From NCBI GenBank assembly GCA_013619155.1, contig JABXKT010000006.1, positions 1 through 54,366 on the forward strand: a stretch of DNA of 54,366 bases, read 5' to 3'. This DNA comes from Desulfobacteraceae bacterium (GTDB taxonomy: Bacteria; Desulfobacterota; Desulfobacteria; Desulfobacterales; Desulfolunaceae). Below the pieces are notes generated by a model. The model saw only the letters and a list, made by a program, of their open reading frames with translations, did no database searches and was not told where the DNA came from. Below, piece by piece: positions 32,420 through 41,042 of this stretch. A program made the position numbers and the translations under genes. The first letter of the stretch is position 1. Each line of letters begins with the position of its first letter.

Positions 32420-32449
32420 AGCCTACGAGAGATCCAATATTATTGTCAA
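32420..32449 (-). promoter_or_regulatory. Sigma-70 type promoter of the TetR gene
   Basis: On the minus strand TTGACA (32444-32449) is followed after 18 bp by TAGGCT (32420-32425). The start site would fall inside the operator at 32402-32419. Confidence 0.5.
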
Positions 32450-32754
32450 GATAATTTCTCATGGGTCACCCTTCTATTGAATAATATCAGAGTGATAAAC
32501 TTTCATACCCGTAATATACAGGTGGCACGCATATTGCTAACTAGTAAGCAGCGCGAGTAAAGCAAATCGGGATGCATGAGGCAACGGCACATGATGTCAA
32601 GGGGAGCTGTAAGAGAACCTTACAGAGAAGACGACTGGAATAATAAACGGGAAGTGGGTATATAGCTCGAAGATATTCATATATCGAGACAGACCACGCA
32701 CCTTCAGATGGGTGGCCCTTCTATGACTCAACACACAGATGGAGAAAAAAACGG
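32450..32754. other. Gene-free stretch before the TrkA-type gene
   Basis: This is about 300 bp between divergent genes. It contains an inverted CTCGA / TCGAG pair near 32670-32690 and no coding frame I would support. Confidence 0.35.
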
Positions 32755-33402
32755 ATGAAACAGTTCGCTGTCATTGGTATTGGAAGCTATGGGTGGTACC
32801 TGGCCTGTCATCTTTACGAAAAAGGGCATGAGGTACTGGCCATCGATATGGATGCGGCGCGGATTCAAAAAATCAAGAGCCGCGTGAGTCGCGCCGTGGT
32901 GGCCGACACCACCGATCCCGAGTCCATATCTGGCCTCAGCCTTGCTAAGATGGACCGGGTCGTAGTCTGTATCGGCTCTATCTTGAGCAACTCCATCCTG
33001 ACCGTTTTGAACCTTCAAGAACAGGGTGTCACCACCATCATGGCAAAATCCATCAGTGAACCCCACGCTCGAATTCTTCATAAAATAGGGGTGGATGAGG
33101 TCTTTTTTCCGGAGAGAGACCGCGCCATCTCCATGGCCGAAAGACTCCACACCCCCGACATGCTCGATTACCTACCCTTTATCGAAGGCTACGGCATCGT
33201 CCAGATGGCCGTCCCCTCCTCCTTTATCGGAAAACAACTCAAAGAGCTCAACCTCATCAACCGTTTCGGGGTTCAAATCATGGCCATCAAAGAGTTCGTC
33301 CCCGAGAAGATGCACATGATCCCCACCGCCGATTTTATCCTCAAGGAGAGTGACATGATGATCCTTCTCGGACCGGATAAAAACATCGACAAGATCAGAT
33401 AG
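32755..33402 (+). CDS. TrkA-family potassium uptake regulator (KtrA/KtrC-like, RCK protein)
   Basis: This 215-residue cytoplasmic protein gates a KtrB/TrkH-type K+ channel. The N-terminal RCK_N Rossmann domain has GIGSYG at 8-13, the acidic end of strand two in VLAIDMD, and VVADTTDPES (TrkA nucleotide-binding block). The C-terminal RCK_C domain (about 135-215) includes GKQLKELNLINRFGVQIMAIK. The membrane subunit is not adjacent in the window, which is a little unusual for a ktrAB pair. The start is ATG 32755. Confidence 0.88.
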   Translation: MKQFAVIGIGSYGWYLACHLYEKGHEVLAIDMDAARIQKIKSRVSRAVVADTTDPESISGLSLAKMDRVVVCIGSILSNSILTVLNLQEQGVTTIMAKSISEPHARILHKIGVDEVFFPERDRAISMAERLHTPDMLDYLPFIEGYGIVQMAVPSSFIGKQLKELNLINRFGVQIMAIKEFVPEKMHMIPTADFILKESDMMILLGPDKNIDKIR

Positions 33403-33833
33403 ATAGATATAAATGGGGGCGGCCACAGAAAAGAGAGGCCCCTGCCCCCGTTACAATACCAGCAAGCTATGGTGAAAATATAAGGTCGACCTTAACCTTA
33501 GCGGATCGGTCCCCCTCTAGCCTTACCCATCTATGTTTGCCCTCCACACCCCGATCCACGGGCACCACGAACGCCCCCGACTCTCATCCGCTTCCCTAAA
33601 AAAAGAAAAGGCATCCATTTAGATGGCACCATCTCCCTATCTCAATGTGAACAATGCCTGCCCATACGTCCCTAAAAATCACGAAATCGGCTTCTACTGC
33701 ACCTGAACGAATGAACAGAGTGCCTCACAAATCGATTGCAGGGGGCGTGAAAAAAAAGGGGTGGGGAGGCGATGCACTATTTTTTCGGTATACGACCCCG
33801 AATCAAAGCCTCTTGTCGGTCCATCGCCTTATT
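33403..33833. other. Gene-free stretch with a hairpin after the TrkA-type gene
   Basis: A GC-rich hairpin, GGGGGC (33415-33420) with GCCCCC (33444-33449), follows the stop by 12 bp and could end transcription, though no U tract follows. The remaining 380 bp to the convergent MATE gene show no gene. Confidence 0.4.
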
Positions 33834-35216
33834 TTATGCCGATATAAGTATCATGCTGCGCCATGGCCCCCAGAGGTAACGAAGGAGGACGGCGATACAG
33901 AGGCTGGCAATATAGAGGGTGGGACAACACCAGGCAAAGGTGAGACCATACCCCAAAATAAGAACGCCAATAGTGGCGGGAAGAACCATGAGGAAAAAGG
34001 CACACAGGAGGGTGGCCCACATGAGATAACGGGTATCACCGGCCCCTGAAAGGGCCCCGGAGTAGACGAATCCCACGGTGTCGAAGAGGAGATAGAAGAC
34101 CACAAATCGTAAGCATAAAACGCTGGCCTCTTTAACTTTAAGAAAATCGGCAAGCACCCCACCCCTGGGGGCAAACAGATCGATAAGGAGTCCCGGGGCG
34201 CAGAGAAAGAGGAGACACAAAGGGAGGACGTAGACCAGGGCGAGGTGAAGAGACGCGCCGGTCACAGACTCCGCCTTCACGACCCGGCCCGCCCCCAGAT
34301 GATGGCCCACCAATACACTGGTGCCGCTTGAAAAGGCGTAGAGGGGGATAAAGGCCAGGGAGTTGATGGAGAGAGCGATATTGGTCGCGGCAAGGGCCGT
34401 CTCTCCCAATCGTCCCACAAGGAAAACGAAGAAGGTGAAGGCAAAGATATCCAAAGAGAGGTGCATCCCCCCGGGAAGGCCATATCGGAGAAGTTTTTTA
34501 AAAAGATCGGGGAGAATATACCAACGCCTGAGCCCCAGCGCCTCATGGGGCTCACGGAAGATCATGAGCCCTGCAAAAAGGAAAAAAATCACGGCTGCCG
34601 AGCCTATCGTCGCCAGTCCGGCCCCAAATATACCCCACTCGGGAAAGGGCCCGATACCGTTGATCATGGCGTAGTCCAGGGGAATATTAATCACCATACC
34701 GAGAAGATTCACCACCATCACGGGCCGGGTACGCCCCATACCGGAGAAGTAACCGGCCAAGGCCGCACTCCCCAGGGGAAAAAAGGCACCCAGGCAGAGG
34801 GTACGGAAGTAGATACGCTCAAAGGCTGCGATGGCCTCCCCGTGCCCTGCCAAATCGAATAGAGGTCCGGCAAGAGAGGCGCACCCCACCATGAAAAGGG
34901 CCCCCAGGAGACTGAGCCAGAGTCCCTGCCAGAGGCAGCTTCCAATGCGCGCCTCCATCTGTGCGCCCCGATACTGAGCGATAAAGACGCTGACGTAGCC
35001 AATGGTGCCTAAAAATAGGGAGAGGGGAAGAAAATAGGCAATACCCGCCGGGGTGGCGGCAGCCACCTCGGTGATGGAGTGGTTCCCCACAAAGATACGA
35101 TCGGTAAACTCCATCACCGTAGTGGAGGCCATACCCGCCACAAGGGGCAGACTCACGGTTAAAACCCGTTGATAGTCCTCACTATGGATCGTGGGACCCT
35201 TGAACCAAAATCTCAT
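33834..35216 (-). CDS. MATE-family multidrug/cation antiporter
   Basis: This 460-residue inner-membrane protein has about 12 helices in two halves. The N-terminal half starts SLPLVAGMASTTVMEFTDRIFVGN, with the family-typical acidic residue after the first helix, and has NLLGMVINIPLDYAMINGIGPFPEWGIFGAGLAT. The C-terminal half has GLPGGMHLSLDIFAF and SGALSGAGDTRYLMWATL. MATE proteins export cationic drugs or organic compounds in exchange for Na+ or H+. Two ATG codons are adjacent; the second (35216) has better spacing from GAGG. The transported compound cannot be told from sequence. The gene stands alone. Confidence 0.93.
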   Translation of the reverse strand: MRFWFKGPTIHSEDYQRVLTVSLPLVAGMASTTVMEFTDRIFVGNHSITEVAAATPAGIAYFLPLSLFLGTIGYVSVFIAQYRGAQMEARIGSCLWQGLWLSLLGALFMVGCASLAGPLFDLAGHGEAIAAFERIYFRTLCLGAFFPLGSAALAGYFSGMGRTRPVMVVNLLGMVINIPLDYAMINGIGPFPEWGIFGAGLATIGSAAVIFFLFAGLMIFREPHEALGLRRWYILPDLFKKLLRYGLPGGMHLSLDIFAFTFFVFLVGRLGETALAATNIALSINSLAFIPLYAFSSGTSVLVGHHLGAGRVVKAESVTGASLHLALVYVLPLCLLFLCAPGLLIDLFAPRGGVLADFLKVKEASVLCLRFVVFYLLFDTVGFVYSGALSGAGDTRYLMWATLLCAFFLMVLPATIGVLILGYGLTFAWCCPTLYIASLCIAVLLRYLWGPWRSMILISA

Positions 35217-35414
35217 CATACCTCACATATCATCGGTGGAAAGGCCGGTACAACGGATGGGGGAAGGGGTAAAAAAGGGGGGCGACTATTTTTTTAGCAT
35301 ACTTTAAAAGAGAAGGGCCCAGACGTTCACAAGATATGGGCGATGAAAGGAGCCCATATCAGGGGATCCCCAGGGACACGAATCGGCCCCCGGAGAGTGT
35401 GTATTACCCCGTCA

Positions 35415-36422
35415 TTATCGAAGAATCGTCGACTCGACACGGTTCACATTTTCGGTACCGGTAAGGACCATAGCCTGGATAAGCTGGGTGTGCAGCATCT
35501 CAATATAGCTCTCCACCCCCTGCTGCAATCCTCCCACGGCAGCGATGGAGAAGGGACGCCCAATCATCACCCCATGGGCTCCCAGAGCCAGCATCTTGAG
35601 GATATCCCCCCCATTTCGAATACCACCATCCACCAGAATCGTCATCTCACCGCCAACGGCATCGGCAATCTCGGGGAGCACCTCGGCGGTACCCGGCGTG
35701 GAATCGAGGACCCGGCCACCGTGATTGGAGACCACAATGGCATCGGCCCCGGCCTCTTTGGCACAGAGGGCATCGTGAACCGTCATCACCCCTTTGAGAA
35801 TGAACTTCATGGAGGTACTGCCGATGGCTTTAGCCAGATCATCCACGGTCATGGGAGTGACGGGACGCCCCATTTTGGCCAGGGTGACAAGGCCTGCGGC
35901 ATCGATATCCACGCCAAAAATAGAGGCCCCAGTGGCCTCGGCCTTGGCCAACTTCTCGTAGAACTCGGTCGCTTCCCATGGCTTGATAAAGGGGATGCCA
36001 TACCCACCGGCCTTTTGAATGGCTGAAAATCCCGAGGCATGGATGGGTTCAGGCACACCATCTCCGGTACATCCGATAATTCCCCGGGCCTTGCACCCGG
36101 AAACGATAGCCTCGGTATAGTCCTCTTCCGAGACGCCGCCTCCCATGTTAAAGGAGACCCCTCCGATGGGAGCGGCCATAAGGGGCAGGGCAAGGGAGAG
36201 GCCAAGCAGTGAGGTCTCCGTCACAGGGTTTTTCACACCATGGACAAGCTTCATATTGAAACGCACAGCATCCAAGGCCTCTAAGTTGGCATGAAATGCC
36301 GACCCGGTGCCCAAGCCCCCCATACCGGGAACCTCTCCGGCACACGCCTTACCGTTACAGATGGGGCACACCCGGCAGTACCCCTTCATCTTCTCTTTGG
36401 CCGATTTCCTGATCTCTTGCAT
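35415..36422 (-). CDS. FMN-dependent alpha-hydroxy-acid dehydrogenase/oxidase family protein
   Basis: This 335-residue flavoenzyme belongs to the LldD/glycolate oxidase superfamily. The catalytic histidine block is SNHGGRVLDSTPGTAEVLPEI, the phosphate-binding end is DGGIRNGGDILKMLALGA followed by IGRPF, and KFILKGVMTVHDA carries the FMN-contacting lysine. The N-terminus has an unusual cysteine cluster, C-x2-C-x2-C-x4-C (CRVCPICNGKAC), known from family members in anaerobes. In this host a dehydrogenase for lactate or a related 2-hydroxyacid seems likelier than an O2-using oxidase. ATG 36422 has AAGGGAG six bases upstream; TTG 36455 is in frame without a site. Confidence 0.88.
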   Translation of the reverse strand: MQEIRKSAKEKMKGYCRVCPICNGKACAGEVPGMGGLGTGSAFHANLEALDAVRFNMKLVHGVKNPVTETSLLGLSLALPLMAAPIGGVSFNMGGGVSEEDYTEAIVSGCKARGIIGCTGDGVPEPIHASGFSAIQKAGGYGIPFIKPWEATEFYEKLAKAEATGASIFGVDIDAAGLVTLAKMGRPVTPMTVDDLAKAIGSTSMKFILKGVMTVHDALCAKEAGADAIVVSNHGGRVLDSTPGTAEVLPEIADAVGGEMTILVDGGIRNGGDILKMLALGAHGVMIGRPFSIAAVGGLQQGVESYIEMLHTQLIQAMVLTGTENVNRVESTILR

Positions 36423-36686
36423 TGTATACTCCCTTTTTTCTGAAAAGGTGGTCAAACGTCTACCCGATGAAAATGGCTGTCACACACGCCATGGGCTCTT
36501 AAGCCACAAAGAGACGACACCCTATAAATATATCCATCCATAAAAAGAATCGGGGCAGATCGCCTATTTTCTACACGTTTTCAGATGGAATAACAATCCC
36601 GCGAGGCGGGGATAAAAGTCCCCACCCCACCTAACGAACGACGCCCTAGAATACCGCCTCCGGCATCCAAAGCCCTCTGCACTATA

Positions 36687-37361
36687 TCAGGCGTTATGGG
36701 TCTCTATTTTTGCCGTCAGCCAGGCCACCCAGGCATCGATCCCCTCTCCGGTACGGCAGGAGATCTCAAAGATAGGCGCGGTGGCATTCACCCGGCGTAC
36801 TCCCGCCTCAAACCGGTGACGATCAAAATCGAAAAGCGCCTCGGTATCGATCTTGTTGAGAAGAATCACATCACAGACGGAGAACATAAGCGGGTATTTT
36901 AAAGGCTTGTCATCTCCTTCCGGTATCGATAAAATCATGGCGTTTAGGGCAGCACCTGTATCAAACTCAGCGGGGCAGACCAGGTTCCCGACATTTTCCA
37001 GAAAAATAAGATCCAAGGGAACAGATCCTAGGACATCCACCCCTTCGGATACCATAGAGGCATCCAGGTGACAAAAACCTCCGGTGCGCATCTGAATGGC
37101 CAGAATCCCTTCGGCGGCGACTCTTTCAGCATCGACCATGGAGTCGATATCGGCCTCCAGTACCCCCACCCGGATACTCTCCTCAAGGCGAGCGACGGTC
37201 TGAATCACCGTGCTGGTCTTTCCGCCTCCCGGAGATGCCATCAGGTTGACCAGAAAGGTCTTCTCGCCTTTCAGACGTGCCCGAAGCGTATCGGCCACCC
37301 GTTCATTGTCATCGAAGATACTCTCTTTCACCTCGATCAACCGGATCGTCTCGTTTTCCAT
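36687..37361 (-). CDS. hypB: Hydrogenase nickel incorporation GTPase HypB
   Basis: HypB delivers Ni2+ to [NiFe]-hydrogenase precursors together with HypA. The 224-residue protein has the P-loop ASPGGGKTS (about 42-50), LEADIDSMVDAERV in the switch region, the metal-site GGFCHLDASMV, ENVGNLVCPAEFD, and the guanine motif NKID. It lacks the N-terminal CxxCGC high-affinity nickel site and any histidine-rich stretch, so it is the short form. It follows hypA by 94 bp on the same strand. No hydrogenase or hypCDEF genes are in the window. Confidence 0.95.
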   Translation of the reverse strand: MENETIRLIEVKESIFDDNERVADTLRARLKGEKTFLVNLMASPGGGKTSTVIQTVARLEESIRVGVLEADIDSMVDAERVAAEGILAIQMRTGGFCHLDASMVSEGVDVLGSVPLDLIFLENVGNLVCPAEFDTGAALNAMILSIPEGDDKPLKYPLMFSVCDVILLNKIDTEALFDFDRHRFEAGVRRVNATAPIFEISCRTGEGIDAWVAWLTAKIETHNA

Positions 37362-37455
37362 GCCGCCCCCTTACTTATGGGCCCCTAAAATGGCTATGTG
37401 CCGAACCCGCTTTAAAAAATGACGTCGACTCTTCATAAAAAATGGACGGGAGCAG

Positions 37456-37806
37456 TTACTGTGCCGCCATACTCTTAACGAAATACCCGGTGCCGGCGAG
37501 AATCTCCCCACCCGACCGGCCACAGTGGGGGCAGATGCCGAAACCCTGGCTCTTCGGCTCCGTGGTAAACTCTCGCGCGCACCCAGCGCAGTGCATCACC
37601 ACATCCGCCCACTCAATATCGAGGCGAGCCCCTTGGGCCACAGTCCCCGGGGTGAGATAATCGAAGTAGTGCTGCATCCACCCCGCGTCCAGATCGCAGA
37701 GCTTTCCCACCCGAAGCGCAATGGCCGTGACGCGGCTCACCCGGTGCTTCGCCGCATGCCGGATCACGACCCGTAAAATACCATTCATCACCGGCAGTTC
37801 ATGCAT
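37456..37806 (-). CDS. hypA: Hydrogenase maturation nickel metallochaperone HypA
   Basis: HypA is a small nickel chaperone with a structural zinc. The 116-residue protein begins MHELPVMNGIL, with the Ni-binding M-H-E. It has the zinc ribbon CAGC and CPHC (about 73-98) on a C-terminal domain. AAGGA lies upstream of ATG 37806. It sits between nadA and hypB, all leftward, and probably shares a transcript with hypB. The second residue is His and the third Glu, as in active HypA. Confidence 0.95.
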   Translation of the reverse strand: MHELPVMNGILRVVIRHAAKHRVSRVTAIALRVGKLCDLDAGWMQHYFDYLTPGTVAQGARLDIEWADVVMHCAGCAREFTTEPKSQGFGICPHCGRSGGEILAGTGYFVKSMAAQ

Positions 37807-37865
37807 AACGAGGGGTCCTTAAAAAACTCCCGCCATGCACCATCCATGGTGAGAAAAAAAGAGAA

Positions 37866-38768
37866 TTACACCATGGATATCATCTTTTGCACCGCGGAGA
37901 GGGCCGGAATCCGAATCTCTTCGGGAACCTTAATCTCACCGTGAAAGGTTTCGAGGCAGGAGACAATATCCGATAGACGAATGCGCTTCATATCCAGGCA
38001 TGTCATCTCAAGAGAGGCGGCAATAAAGGTTTTTTCCGGATTTTGCTGGGAGAGAGGGTGGAGGATTCCCACCTCGGTACCAATAATAAAGGTGGTGGCC
38101 GGGGACTCCTTGGCGTAACGGAGCATACCCGAGGTGGATGTCACCACATCGGCCACCGCCAGAAGATCCGGGGGGCATTCAGGGTGAGCCATGAAGATCG
38201 ATCCAGGATGCGCGGCCTTAACCGCCAAGGCTTTCTCGGCGGTCAAGGTGTTGTGAAAGGGGCAGTACCCCTCCCAGAGATGGATCGTCTTATCAGTTTT
38301 TGAGGCCGCATACTGGGCCAGATTGCGATCCGGGGTCATCAGCACCTCATCGGCGTCGAGACTGTTCACCACGGCCACTACATTGGCGCTGGTACAGCAG
38401 ACATCGGAGAGGGCCTTAACGGCGGCCGATGAATTCACATAGGTGACCACAGGAACGCCGGGGAGCTCTGCTTTCCGGGCGGCCAGACCCTCCACGGTCA
38501 CCATATCGGCCATGGGGCACCCGGCTTCAGGAACGGGCAGAAGCACGGTTTTTTCAGGGGAGAGAATCGAGGCGGTCTCCGCCATGAAATGGACTCCACA
38601 GAAGACGATCACCTCGGCATCGGTGGCCGCCGCCTTGATACTAAGCTCTAAAGAGTCTCCACAGAGATCGGCCACATCCTGAACCTCGGGCAACACATAG
38701 TTATGGGCCAGAAGAATGGCTCTCTTCTCTTTGAGCAGATGTCGTATTTTCTCTTTTGTTGCTTCCAT
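37866..38768 (-). CDS. nadA: Quinolinate synthase NadA
   Basis: NadA condenses iminoaspartate with dihydroxyacetone phosphate to quinolinate, the precursor of NAD, using an oxygen-sensitive [4Fe-4S] cluster. The 300-residue protein has LLAHNYVLPEVQDVADLCGDSL and FCGVHFMAETASILSPEK in the first domain, CTSANVVAVVNSL (cluster cysteine region), and WEGYCPFHNTLT. HPECPPDLLAVADVVTSTSGMLRYA carries a second cluster cysteine, and EMTCLDMKRI the third. ATG 38768 has AAGGAG seven bases upstream. No nadB or nadC is adjacent. It lies 79 bp downstream of lolA. Confidence 0.96.
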   Translation of the reverse strand: MEATKEKIRHLLKEKRAILLAHNYVLPEVQDVADLCGDSLELSIKAAATDAEVIVFCGVHFMAETASILSPEKTVLLPVPEAGCPMADMVTVEGLAARKAELPGVPVVTYVNSSAAVKALSDVCCTSANVVAVVNSLDADEVLMTPDRNLAQYAASKTDKTIHLWEGYCPFHNTLTAEKALAVKAAHPGSIFMAHPECPPDLLAVADVVTSTSGMLRYAKESPATTFIIGTEVGILHPLSQQNPEKTFIAASLEMTCLDMKRIRLSDIVSCLETFHGEIKVPEEIRIPALSAVQKMISMV

Positions 38769-38847
38769 GAACACACTCCTTAGATGTTAACACAAAGGGA
38801 CCCTGGCCTCTTTTTGTCGATTCCCCCGGGCGAGAGGGCGGCACGCA

Positions 38848-39513
38848 CTACTGGATAGGAGAAACCACCGCCCCTTCGGGGATATCAAAGGTAAATCGCG
38901 ACAAGGGGGGGGAGGTCCGCAAAAAACCGCTAAAACTCAACGTCGTCTCTTCACCCGTCTTTGCCGTGGAGACCAGACGGGTGATATCAAAGGTACGGGC
39001 ATCGATGAAGAGAACCACCCGCTCTAAAATATCGTCTGCAGATTTTGGGGTGAGGATAAGCCGATAAGCGTGCGCCTCCCGGACAGGGGGAGTCGTGATA
39101 AATCGCTCCGCCACGGTGGTGATATCAGAGAGAAAACGGGCTCCGCCGGCCTTGCCAAAGAAGGCATCGGCCGATCCGCTCCACACCTGATTATCCTCCA
39201 GGCTATGAATCCAAAGACTCTCTCCGTCGGTGATGTAGTGAAGACGATCGGGAGTTTCGTACTCCCAGCGTACGCGGTTCGGCTGCCGAAACCAGACCTG
39301 CCCCTCGGCGGTCTCGATAATACCGATGGCTTTTAAAGGAGACTCCTGAAAAAAATGGGCCGAAAAACCATCGGCGCCCGCGCGAGTCTCCACCTTTTTC
39401 AGCAGAATACTGGCATCCTGAATTGGGCTATCCCCCCGGGCCGGGGGAGTAGATACCAGAAAAAGTAGTAGACACAGTAAAAAATGGGCCCACTTTGGGT
39501 GGCTATTTTTCAC
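38848..39513 (-). CDS. lolA: Outer membrane lipoprotein carrier protein LolA
   Basis: LolA ferries lipoproteins across the periplasm to the outer membrane. The protein of about 221 residues has a signal peptide (HFLLCLLLFLVSTPPARG-DS). The LolA core includes QESPLKAIGIIETAEGQVWF and RQPNRVRWEYETPDRLHYITDG, then a hydrophobic-cavity strand region to about 200. I prefer the GTG at 39513, four bases after GGAGGG; an ATG at 39525 overlaps that site and would add four residues. It is first in a leftward row with nadA, hypA and hypB. This is the canonical LolA, unlike the larger LolA-like protein at 9750. Confidence 0.88.
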   Translation of the reverse strand: MKNSHPKWAHFLLCLLLFLVSTPPARGDSPIQDASILLKKVETRAGADGFSAHFFQESPLKAIGIIETAEGQVWFRQPNRVRWEYETPDRLHYITDGESLWIHSLEDNQVWSGSADAFFGKAGGARFLSDITTVAERFITTPPVREAHAYRLILTPKSADDILERVVLFIDARTFDITRLVSTAKTGEETTLSFSGFLRTSPPLSRFTFDIPEGAVVSPIQ

Positions 39514-39780
39514 AACACCCTCCATAAATAGTTTGGTTAAGGGGTTTTAGATACAAAGCCATCCCTTACCCAATTTTTTTAACCATAGCAAGGCCTTTTG
39601 CTCCCTTTCAATCTCTGGTTTGAACTCCCGTAAGGGGTGTGCTATCACATCTCTTGAGAAAGATGTTTACAAAAAAATGTCGGTATCATTTCCTCTGCCG
39701 CGTACGATTTTTACGGCAGGTCATACCGGGACCGCCTCTCCCTGCAGTCCCCTGCCAATATATTACGGAATCATAATCCC

Positions 39781-41007
39781 ATGCTAGGATTTTTTAAGGT
39801 CACAGATTTAGATACCGTCATCGCCATGGCCGGCACCTTCCCCCTCACCAACTTAGAAAAGGTGCCCCTCGCCTCTGCCCTGCATCGCACTTTAGCCGTT
39901 GATGCCACTTCAGACATCGACATCCCCGGCTTTGACCGATCTACCATGGATGGGTATGCGGTCCGTGGGGCCGATACCTATGGTGCCTCAGATGCATCAC
40001 CGGCCTGGCTTCGCATTGCCGGCACCATCCCCATGGGGGAAGCCCCCACCCTGACCCTTGCTCCCGGAGAGACGGCGGCCATATCCACCGGAGGAATGCT
40101 CCCCGAAGGGGCCGATGCCGTGGTGATGGTGGAACACACGGATCGTGTGGATGAAGAGACCATCGAAGTCTACCGGAGCGTGGCCCCTGGTCATCATCTC
40201 ATCACCCGGGGGGAAGATTTCGGGGAGGGCAAGGTAATCCTTACCGCCGGTACGCTCCTGGGCCCTGCCGAGATCGGCCTCTTGGCCGCCTCCGGCCATG
40301 GAGAGGTAGAGGTCCATAAAAAACCTGTCATCGGCATCATCTCCACTGGCGATGAGGTGGTCCCCGTCACGGCACGCCCCACCACCGGTGAAATCCGCGA
40401 TGTCAACAGCCATGCCCTCTCTGCCATGGTGGAGACCGCCGGTGGTGACGCCCGTACCTTTGGTATTGCCCGGGACGGAGAGGGGGATTTAAACCCCCTC
40501 CTCACCGAGGCCCTGGCCACCTGTGATATGGTACTCATATCCGGCGGCAGCTCCGTGGGAATGCGGGACCGGACCCTCACCGTCATGGAGGGACTCGAAG
40601 AGAGTGATATACTGGTCCACGGTATCTCCATCAGCCCGGGTAAACCGACGATTCTGGCCCGGGTGGGAGAAAAACCCGTCTGGGGGCTTCCCGGACATGT
40701 GGCCTCGGCCATGGTCGTCTTCGAAGTGGTGGTCCGCCCCTTCATCATGGCGGCACTGGGCTCCAAGGCTCGCTTTCGCCCCACGGTGGTGGCCCGCCTC
40801 TCCCGCAATATCGCCTCGGCTCAGGGGCGCACCGACTTCATCCGCACCCGTCTCCAGCTCGAGGAGACGGGGTATCGGGCCGATCCCCTTCCGGGTAAAT
40901 CGGGACTCATCCACACCATGGTAGATGCCGATGGACTGATCCGCATCGAAAGGGACACCGAAGGACTCTACCGTGATCGCCTCGTAACGGTGCACCTGCT
41001 TTCATAA
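39781..41007 (+). CDS. moeA: Molybdopterin molybdotransferase MoeA
   Basis: MoeA inserts molybdate (or tungstate) into adenylylated molybdopterin. The 408-residue protein has the full set of motifs: IPGFDRSTMDGYAVRG, ISTGGMLPEGADAVVMVEHT, the GIISTGDEVV molybdopterin-binding block, EIRDVNSHAL, SGGSSVGMRDRT and GLPGHVASAMVVFE. The final beta domain (about 330-405) is normal. It is followed after 35 bp by a second, fused moeA. The ribosome site before ATG 39781 is weak. The pair may separate Mo from W loading or different enzyme sets, which is an inference. Confidence 0.95.
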   Translation: MLGFFKVTDLDTVIAMAGTFPLTNLEKVPLASALHRTLAVDATSDIDIPGFDRSTMDGYAVRGADTYGASDASPAWLRIAGTIPMGEAPTLTLAPGETAAISTGGMLPEGADAVVMVEHTDRVDEETIEVYRSVAPGHHLITRGEDFGEGKVILTAGTLLGPAEIGLLAASGHGEVEVHKKPVIGIISTGDEVVPVTARPTTGEIRDVNSHALSAMVETAGGDARTFGIARDGEGDLNPLLTEALATCDMVLISGGSSVGMRDRTLTVMEGLEESDILVHGISISPGKPTILARVGEKPVWGLPGHVASAMVVFEVVVRPFIMAALGSKARFRPTVVARLSRNIASAQGRTDFIRTRLQLEETGYRADPLPGKSGLIHTMVDADGLIRIERDTEGLYRDRLVTVHLLS

Positions 41008-41042
41008 AAAATCTAACTATCTGTAAACAAAGGGCATACTCC

